Made by a program: the position numbers and the translations under genes. Of a stretch of DNA of 64,000 bases, positions 57,298 to 64,000 are shown piece after piece (positions within the stretch are counted from its first letter, which is position 1; each line of letters opens with the position of its first letter). The notes beneath the pieces were generated by a model. The model was not told where the DNA came from, searched no databases, and saw only the letters and a program-made list of their open reading frames with translations. Source of the DNA: Smallanthus sonchifolius. Taxonomy: Eukaryota; Streptophyta; Magnoliopsida; Asterales; Asteraceae. The DNA is taken from positions 80,103,501 through 80,167,500 of the forward strand of contig CM042028.1 in the NCBI GenBank assembly GCA_023525975.1, given 5' to 3'.

Positions 57298-58050
57298 GTG
57301 AAAGAGAGAGGGATGCACGCTCCAAACGTCGTGAGGAGAGAGATCGCGTAGTCCGTGAGAGAAACGCCAGTTTCTGTGACGGGAGAGAGAGAAATGGGAC
57401 GCGGTTCGTGTAAGGCCCCAAACCCGGGAGGCCTCACTTGTTGGATTTACTCATTCACAAACAGTTCTTAAACATGAATATCAAATAACGCAGCGAAAAA
57501 TTTCATTCATTCATCATAATTAAAACTTGTTCATACATGCGGAAGCGTAAACATTGTTTAAATCATAATTACATCATAACTAAACATAACGGGATTGCCA
57601 GTCTTCATACGCAGTCGGGTAACTCTTCATCTCTAGCCAAGCATCATTGTCATCCTCATAACATGCCTTAACCTAAATGTGCACACTAAAAAGTCAGCTA
57701 CGCTGGTGAGTTCTAGTTTTCATTCGATTTAAGAAATGGTTCATCATTCAAAACATTCATTAGGGTTTAACATCACGTATAAGAAAACAAGGCCTTTCAT
57801 TCATACACCTTCAAACATTTAAACACATTGAACGGATCATATGTTTAAAACATTTAACATTCATTTAAGTCATACATTACTATCTAAAATCTGTATCGTT
57901 ACGCGTCTCTGTGTCCCCGAAGGAACCCTACATGTCGTGGACAACCGTTACGTATCGCCGTCATTCCCACAACATTCCGGCAATTCCCTTTTTGGTATTG
58001 CCCCCAAGGCTAACTGCACGAGGACCGACAATACCCATTCAGTTGCCCCC

Positions 58051-58149
58051 CTATGGCTCTCAGCCATAGATCGACAACCTCCATTGAAGGCTATGGCTCT
58101 CAGCCATAGACCGACAACTTCCATCGACGGCTATGGCTCTCAGCCATAA
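58051..58149. repeat. 40-bp-period hairpin array in gypsy B LTR
   Basis: Three exact units CTATGGCT-CTC-AGCCATAG at 58051, 58091 and 58131, spaced exactly 40 bp, with near-identical spacers (ACCGACAAC-TTCCAT). Confidence 0.95.
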
Positions 58150-58804
58150 CACCGTCGGATCATAATTTAACCTCACGTGGGGTCACGTTAACCCCTGAGT
58201 AACCGTCGTTACTCCATACCAGTTGTACAACATCAAACCATTGGCAGGCCACTAAGACACTGCCCCTGTTGTTCTTATGGTAACTATGGCTCACTGTCCA
58301 TAATCTACCACAAGGCTGGGAATCTCATTCCCAGACTTCATTCGTCAATTCCATTCATTCGACAGATTAGATTAGTAATGACTTCTTTAAAACCTTTGCC
58401 CTTTTTCTTTTCTTTTCACAAAACATTTCCTTCACTTTCGAAACCCTTTACCTTTACTTTAAACCATTTCTTTATAAACATGCGTTTGTAAACATTCCGT
58501 TCATAAAACTTTTTTTCCATAAACCGTTCATTCCAAATCATTTCATTTCGTAAACATAGTTTCATAAACATCATTTTATAAAATAAATTTCATATGTATA
58601 CACACCAGCCCGAAAACATTATATAAAACATTTAAAAGAGGGCTTCTAAAACTCACCTGATACGCTAATATGGGTTGTCCTAAACGAAGGTCCAACAACG
58701 TCACTTCCGATCTGAATTGATTAGTTAAATACACATCAGACCAATCCCGACTCTAATGGTTTAACCATTCTAACATACTGACTTCACTTAACCAGTTCTG
58801 ATGT

Positions 58805-58958
58805 CTGCGCACTTAGCAAGTGCGCAGACCTTGCTGCCTGCGCACTTAGCAAGTGCGCAGACCCCTCTTCCTGCGCACTTATCAAATGCGCAGGTCCCTC
58901 CTCCTGCACACTTAGCAAGTGCGCAGGACCTGCTCCTTGCGCACTTAGCAAGTGCGCA
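58805..58958. repeat. 33-bp-period palindrome array in gypsy B LTR
   Basis: Five units at 58805, 58838, 58871, 58904 and 58937 (exact 33-bp steps): TGCGCACTT-AGC-AAGTGCGCA with few mismatches (AAA for AAG in unit 3, TGCACA in unit 4). Peptide-repeat ORFs in all frames are artefacts of the 33-bp period. Confidence 0.96.
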
Positions 58959-59464
58959 CGACCTGTTCTTCGCAAAAAACCCTAACTTTCTCATTCGGGT
59001 CTGATCATGTCAAGATCCCGAACCTGTTTGCATTCAAAACGTTCGTTTTTCATTAAGGAACTCAAATCCATGATTATCTTTCAGTTTCATCCGTTCAAAC
59101 CTTACCTTTTCACCCAAAACCCGAAAAACCCAAAAACGAACTAAAACTCAGATTTAGGTCGGATCGTTACCTGAATCGAGCTTCTGATCCGGAGGTTCTT
59201 CTCACGAGTTATGGAGTAACACTTTGCTGAAATCTCGGGTCGATCCGCCAACTTTCTCTCTCTACGGTTTCTCTCTCTAGATGTTGCAAATGAGAGGAAA
59301 TGGTGATGATCCTTAGCTATTTATAGGGAGGCTCCCTTCTAGCCCATCCGGCCCGGCCCGACCCGACATGCCTCGTTCGTTTATTTCGTCATTTCAACTG
59401 TCGTTTTATTTTTGGGATGTTACAAGTCTACCCCGCTTACAATAGGTTTCGTCCCCGAAACCTA

Positions 59465-60735
59465 TCATAAGTCAAATAGTTGAGGGTACGGCTCCCTCAT
59501 TTCCGTCTCCATTTCCCAAGTGGCTTCCGATCCCTTTCGATGCTTCCATTGGACTTTAACCAATTTGATAACCTTATTACGCAAACGCTTCTCCTTTCTG
59601 TCTAAGATGGCCACGGGTTCTTCGATGTAATTAAGGCTGTTGTCGACCTCGATGTCAGCAAGTGGTACGTGAGCCGATTCATCCGCCAAACAATTTCGCA
59701 AGTGTGATACATGGAAGGTAGGATGAATCCTACTTAACTCATCAGGCAACTCTAACCGATAAGCGACTTCACCAACCCGTGCCATTATCCTGAATGGTCC
59801 GACGAACCTCGGACTTAACTTTCCTCTCTTCCTGAATCGTATTATTCCCTTCCAGAGTGACACTTTCAACATTACTCTGTCCCCAACATCAAACTCAATA
59901 AGCCTTCGTCGTTTATCAGCAAAGGACTTCTGACGATCTTGTGCGGCCTTCATTCGTGCTTTGATTTGATCAAACATTTCTGACGTTTTTTTTACGACTT
60001 CAAGACTTCCTAATTCCTTCTGTCCAATCTCACCCCAACAAACCGGGGTCCTGCATCTCCTCCCATACAACATTTCGTATGGCGGCATGCCTATAGTCGT
60101 GTGATGACTATTGTTGTATGAAAATTCGGCTAACGGCAGATGACTGTCCCAACTGCCGCCAAAATCGATAATACAAGCACGAAGCATATCCTCCAAGGTC
60201 TGAATGGTCCTTTCGGACTGACCATCCGTTTGTGGGTGGTATGTCGTGCTGATATTAAGCCTTGTGCCCATCGCCTCGTGAAATCTCTTCCAGAACCTCG
60301 ATGTGAATCGTGTGTCCCGGTCAGATACGATCGTCAAAGGCATCCCATGCCGTGCTACTACTTCGTTAATAAACACTTCTGCTAACCTTTCTGACGAGAA
60401 CGTCTCGCGAATAGGTAGGAAATGAGCACTCTTCGTTAAACGGTCCACAATTACCCAAATGGTGTCATGACCTTTAGCTGTGCGAGGTAGCTTAGTTATG
60501 AAGTCCATGGTAATGTGTTCCCACTTCCATTCCGGTATATCAAGTGGTTGAATCTTTCCATACGGTTTCTGGTGTTCGGCCTTTACTTGTGAGCAAGTCA
60601 AGCACTTGCTTACATACTTTGTCACTTCATGCTTCATTCCAGGCCACCAGTATTCCTTCCTTAGATCTTGGTACATTTTATTGGTACCAGGATGGATAGA
60701 GTACCGAGACTTATGAGCCTCATCCAAGATTTTGG
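59465..60735 (-). pseudogene. gypsy B integrase with chromodomain
   Basis: The HHCC finger (H...H...CLTC), then the DDE core: MDFITKLP, VSDRDTRFTS and YHPQTDGQSERT. It is followed by the GPF/Y module (RFVGPFRI) and a C-terminal chromodomain (VKVQWKHRKGSEATWE) that targets integration to heterochromatin. The frame is open from 60735 to the stop at 59465, but it is offset from RT-RNase H by one lost A in the run at 60735-60737, so the polyprotein is broken before DEAHKS. Confidence 0.93.
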
Positions 60736-62566
60736 TTTAAGCTCGCCACCCATAGGTATCCATACCCGTCCAAAACGTGTCCTAACACCAAGGGTGTTAT
60801 ATTCCAACTTATCCTGTTGGCCAACCATCCTTTCCTTCTTTATGTTTTCTTCCTTAAATGCCTCATCTTGAGCCTTTTCGATTTCTCTCATCACATCTGC
60901 TGTTACCACTAACTGGCAAGCTTTCACTCTAATAGGAGCAGGCACATCCTTTCGGCTTAGAGCGTCAGCCACCACGTTTGCCTTTCCAGGATGGTATAAT
61001 ATTTCACAATCATAGTCTTTCAACAGTTCTAACCATCGCCTCTGCCTCATATTAAGTTCTTTTTGTTCGAAGAAGTACTTCAAACTTTTGTGGTCGGAGT
61101 AAATAGTAAACTTCACCCCGTACAGGTAGTGCCTCCAGATTTTTAATGCGAATACGACAGCAGCAAGTTCCAAATCATGGGTTGGATAATTAGCTTCGTG
61201 AATCTTCAACTGTCGTGATGCATACGCGATCACTCTCCCGTGTTGCATCAACACGCATCCCAATCCTTGACCCGAAGCGTCAGAGTACACCACTAGGTCT
61301 TCATTGCCCTCGGGGAGGGCCAAGACTGGAGCTTGGGTTAGCCTCTTCTTCAATTCCTTAAACGCCTCATCTTGGGTCGAACCCCATTCATACTTAACCT
61401 CTTTCCGAGTCAACTTTGTCAACGGCGAAGCTATTTTTGAGAAATCCTGGATGAACCTCCGATAGTAGCCTGCCAATCCCAAGAAACTGCGGATTTCAGT
61501 TGGCGTCTTAGGAATATTCCATTCATTTACCGTCACTATCTTTGCTGGGTCAACCATAATGCCGTTCGGGTTAATGACGTGACCTAGGAATTGGACTTCC
61601 CTAAGCCAGAACGCGCATTTGGAGAACTTAGCATACAACTTTTCCTTCTTCAGAGCTTCCAATACTTCCTTCAGGTGACACGCGTGATCACCCTCATTCT
61701 TGGAGTAGATGAGGATATCATCGATGAACACGATTACCGATCGGTCCAGCATCGGTCGACAAACCCTATTCATCAAATCCATGAACGCTGCTGGGGCGTT
61801 CGTCAATCTAAAAGACATCACGCGGAACTCGAAATGTCCATAACGCGTGCGAAATGCGGTTTTCGGTATGTCTTCTTCCCTCACCTTCAACTGATGGTAC
61901 CCGGATCGAAGGTCGATTTTCGAGAACCAACTTGCGCCCTGTAATTGATTGAACAGGTCGTCGATCCTTGGTAAAGGGTACTTGTTCTTCACCGTACGTT
62001 TGTTCAACTCACGATAATCAATACACATTATCATCGAACCGTCTTTCTTCTTCACAAACAACACCGGAGCACCCCACGGTGAGATGCTCGGTTGGATAAA
62101 TCCTTTCTCAAGTAACTCGTCTAGTTGTGCCATTAATTCCTTTATCTCCACTGGTGCTAGTCGATATGGAGCCTTAGCCACGGGCTGGGCATCTGGTACT
62201 AAGTCGATTCGAAATTCGATCTCTCTGTCGGGTGGTATCCCAAGCAAATCCTCTGGAAACACCTCCGGGTACTCGCGTACCACGGGTACATCATTTAGCT
62301 CCTTCACTTCCTTACACTCGTCAATTACGTACACCAGATAAGCCTCGCATCCGCGCCTCAAGTAATATGCTGCCTTAATCATCGAGATGACGTTTGGCAT
62401 CGGGGCGTCACGATCTCCAAAAACCTCGACTTTGCTACCGTCCGGAGCCTTGAGTCGGATTATCTTTCGTTTGCATATAATTTGTGCTTCATTGGCAGTT
62501 AGCCAATCCATACCTAACACGACATCAAACCCACCCAAAACCATAACAAACAATCTGACAGGGAAC
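60736..62566 (-). pseudogene. gypsy B reverse transcriptase and RNase H
   Basis: Continuous frame: protease end (GFDVVLGMDWL), linker, RT fingers (PYRLAP, GFIQPSISPWGAPVLFVKKK), catalytic VIVFIDDILIYSK, thumb (FLGLAGYYRRFI) and RNase H (VVYSDASGQGLGCVL, DLELAAVVFAL, YSDHKSLKYFF, NVVADALSRK). All active-site residues look intact; only its joins to protease (near 62580) and integrase are broken. Confidence 0.93.
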
Positions 62567-62824
62567 CTATGACCTTCTATTTTTTATCGTGGAGTTGTCA
62601 ACTACATCGGTCACTCTCGCAGTTCTACCCTCAGCGGTTTCTACGCTAAAGGCCCTTTCTAGCTTACTCACATTGTACTTCACTCGTTTACAGAAAGTCG
62701 CAGATATAAAACTCTTACTGGCACCCGAATCAAATAACACAGAAACAAAAGTGTTGTCAAGGATGAACGTACCTGACGCCACATCAGGGTCCGTCCTAGC
62801 CTGATCCTGCGTCAGTGCGTACAC
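62567..62824 (-). pseudogene. gypsy B aspartic protease
   Basis: VLFDSGASKSFISATFC carries the Asp-Ser-Gly catalytic triplet. Frame lost after DNSTI near 62580 (an extra base in the T run). It is out of frame with the zinc-knuckle segment upstream. Confidence 0.88.
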
Positions 62825-63210
62825 TCGTGTCTTCGCACGAGATCCCTCTCCCTTCTTTTCCGGGCCCTTTCCCTTCCCGGTTTCCCCATCCTGGGCTTCG
62901 GGCAGTCCCTACTCAGATGACCGACATCCCCACAGTTATAGCACTTGTAGTGTTGTGTGCACTCACGGGCATAGTGCCCGGTCTTGCCACATTTGAAACA
63001 CAAGTTAAATCCCAGTCTACATTCACCTGCATGCCTTACCCCACATTTCTTACAAACGGTCGGCTCATCCACCCGAGCCCTCTTACCACGAGCCCCAAAC
63101 ATCTTTCCCCCAGTTCGCTTGTTTGAGAAGCTCGGTCTCTTCTTTTGCTCTTCAACGGCAACAACATTCAGTGCCAGATCCTCAAATACCACGCCACTTA
63201 GCTCTACTGT
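62825..63210 (-). pseudogene. gypsy B zinc-knuckle segment
   Basis: Three knuckles CKKCGVRHAGEC, CFKCGKTGHYAREC and CYNCGDVGHLSRDC after a basic linker. It is in the same frame as gag but separated by the stop at 63211-63213. Frame is lost after the last knuckle near 62870-62820. Confidence 0.88.
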
Positions 63211-64000
63211 CTAATCATAGGTAGTAGGGGCGTTTGCCTTAACATAGGTACGGACCTGGTCCGGCAACCCTTGAATATAACAGGCAATCTTTCTCTCTTT
63301 AGTAGTGACAAGATGTGGCACCAGACGTGCCAGTTCATTGAATCGAGTTGTGTACTGCCGGTGCGTCATGCTCCCGGCCTTCAAACCCAGAAATTCCCTC
63401 TCCACCTTCTCAATCTCGTTCCTTGGGCAAAAATTCTTAATAACTAAAGTTTTCAAGTCAGCCCACATCATCGCATCCACAATCTCGCTCCCTTTTTCCT
63501 GACGCACACCTTCCCACCAATGGGATGCTTCTTCTCTCAAGGAGTTGGAAGCAAATTTCACCACTTGATCCGCCCGGCATTCGCTGAGGCGGATGGCAGC
63601 CTCCATACGGATTATCAAGTCAAACGTAGCTACCGCGTCTTTCTTTCCAGTCAGGACTGGCGGGTCATATGCCTTGAAGGACTTATAGTCGCATCCGCGA
63701 GCAGGCGGTGCGTTGATTGCCTCAGTGTTCGGGGTATCAACCGTCGGGTTAGACCCACCTTCCCCATTGACCTGCTTCAATGCTTCTGCCAACAGACCTG
63801 GCAGAGAAGTCTTCATCAATTCTGTGAACTCTCGAGCTATAGCTGTTCTCACTTCTGGTTCAAAAGTGAAAGGTTGTTCTTCTACCAGTGTTTGTTCAGT
63901 TCCATGCACACTAACCGCCGGTTCAGTGTGAACACTTCCTTCTTCACTATTCTCTTGCCGTGCAGGGATCCTGCCACGCCCACCATTTCGACAGCCGGTA
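63211..64000 (-). pseudogene. gypsy B gag (capsid), runs off the window
   Basis: The frame is open from the window edge to TAG 63211-63213. ASHWWEGVRQEKG, EREFLGLKAGSMTHRQY and FNELARLVPHLV identify the retrotransposon gag domain. The methionine at 63909 is internal, since the homologous gypsy A gag has about 40 more residues, so the true start is beyond 64000. The TAG sits within TYD-TVELSGVVFED, where gypsy A continues without a stop. Confidence 0.9.

Larger units (their letters stand above)
57409..59424 (-). repeat. 3' LTR of gypsy B (2016 bp)
   Basis: On the minus strand TGTAACATCCC (59424) to GGGGCCTTACA (57409). A TATA box (TATAAATAG) is at 59317-59325, so R starts near 59290. It holds a five-unit 33-bp palindrome array (58805-58958) and a three-unit 40-bp hairpin array (58051-58149). 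The 5 bases outside (57404-57408) are GTTCG. Confidence 0.96.
57409..64000 (-). mobile_element. Ty3/gypsy chromovirus B (Tekay/Del type), 3' LTR to gag
   Basis: Minus-strand element running off the right edge: gag, CCHC knuckles, protease, RT, RNase H, integrase and chromodomain, then a polypurine tract (minus AGCGGGGTAGACT, 59425-59437) and the 3' LTR. The 5' LTR is outside the window. Five lesions (stop at 63211, shifts near 62820, 62580 and 60736, others possible) show it is inactive. Its LTR family is the one at 4261-5507. Confidence 0.96.

Noticed and set aside
58784..59004. ORFs on both strands with AHLLSAQ / AHLASAQ peptide repeats
   Set aside because: They come from the 33-bp period of the LTR palindrome array (33 is divisible by 3), so all frames look repetitive and open. 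They lie inside an LTR with no coding role.

Overview
This window is plant nuclear DNA, very probably from a eudicot of the Asteraceae type. The evidence is plant-style spliced genes (GT-AG introns), an AT-rich background, abundant LTR retrotransposons primed by initiator tRNA-Met, many MITEs, tRNA-derived SINEs, Helitrons, and a nuclear insertion of plastid DNA. The family-level placement is an inference from the repeat types; the species cannot be fixed from sequence alone. Roughly nine tenths of the window is transposon-derived or unassigned intergenic DNA.

Four host genes look intact. They are an intronless BCS1/HSR4-type AAA-ATPase (8822-10312, minus); a two-exon heavy-metal-associated isoprenylated protein, HIPP (23325-23938, minus); a four-exon plastid-type lipid phosphate phosphatase, LPP-epsilon (42823-43914, plus); and a five-exon GH5 endo-beta-1,4-mannanase (53823-56396, minus). 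A tandem paralogue of the AAA-ATPase (14508-17147) is a pseudogene: it carries a frameshift, an in-frame 15-bp loss, and a complete 1.2-kb TRIM retrotransposon.

Layout: 1-4260 is the 5' part of a Ty3/gypsy element (minus; LTR, PBS, broken gag, protease and the start of RT) that sits inside a truncated LTR of a second gypsy family (4261-5507). 5508-8820 holds MITEs and an RT zinc-finger remnant. 8822-17147 is the AAA gene pair with MITEs and a SINE between. 17541-17935 is a hAT MITE. 18710-22797 is a degenerate Ty1/copia element. 23325-23938 is the HIPP gene. 26718-28689 is a three-level nest (SINE, then solo LTR, then hAT MITE). 29015-36903 carries a LINE tail, Helitron ends, MITEs and a SINE. 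37490-42008 is a solo LTR hosting a 2.2-kb non-autonomous LTR element. Then come the LPP-epsilon gene, a hAT MITE, a short Helitron, an RTE-type LINE relic, copia and TRIM remnants, the mannanase gene, and an atpB-rbcL plastid insertion. 57409 to the window end is a gypsy chromovirus (minus) with 3' LTR, integrase-chromodomain, RT-RNase H, protease and gag, all broken by point lesions.

The most unusual structure is a set of tandem palindromes in LTRs. Two related gypsy families carry 33-bp-period hairpin arrays, placed by their TATA boxes in the transcribed leader. One of them also has a 40-bp-period hairpin array. The non-autonomous element at 38201-40359 has a 35-bp-period palindrome array just upstream of its TATA box and more copies of the same motif in its interior. 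The arrays are seen directly; any function is inference.
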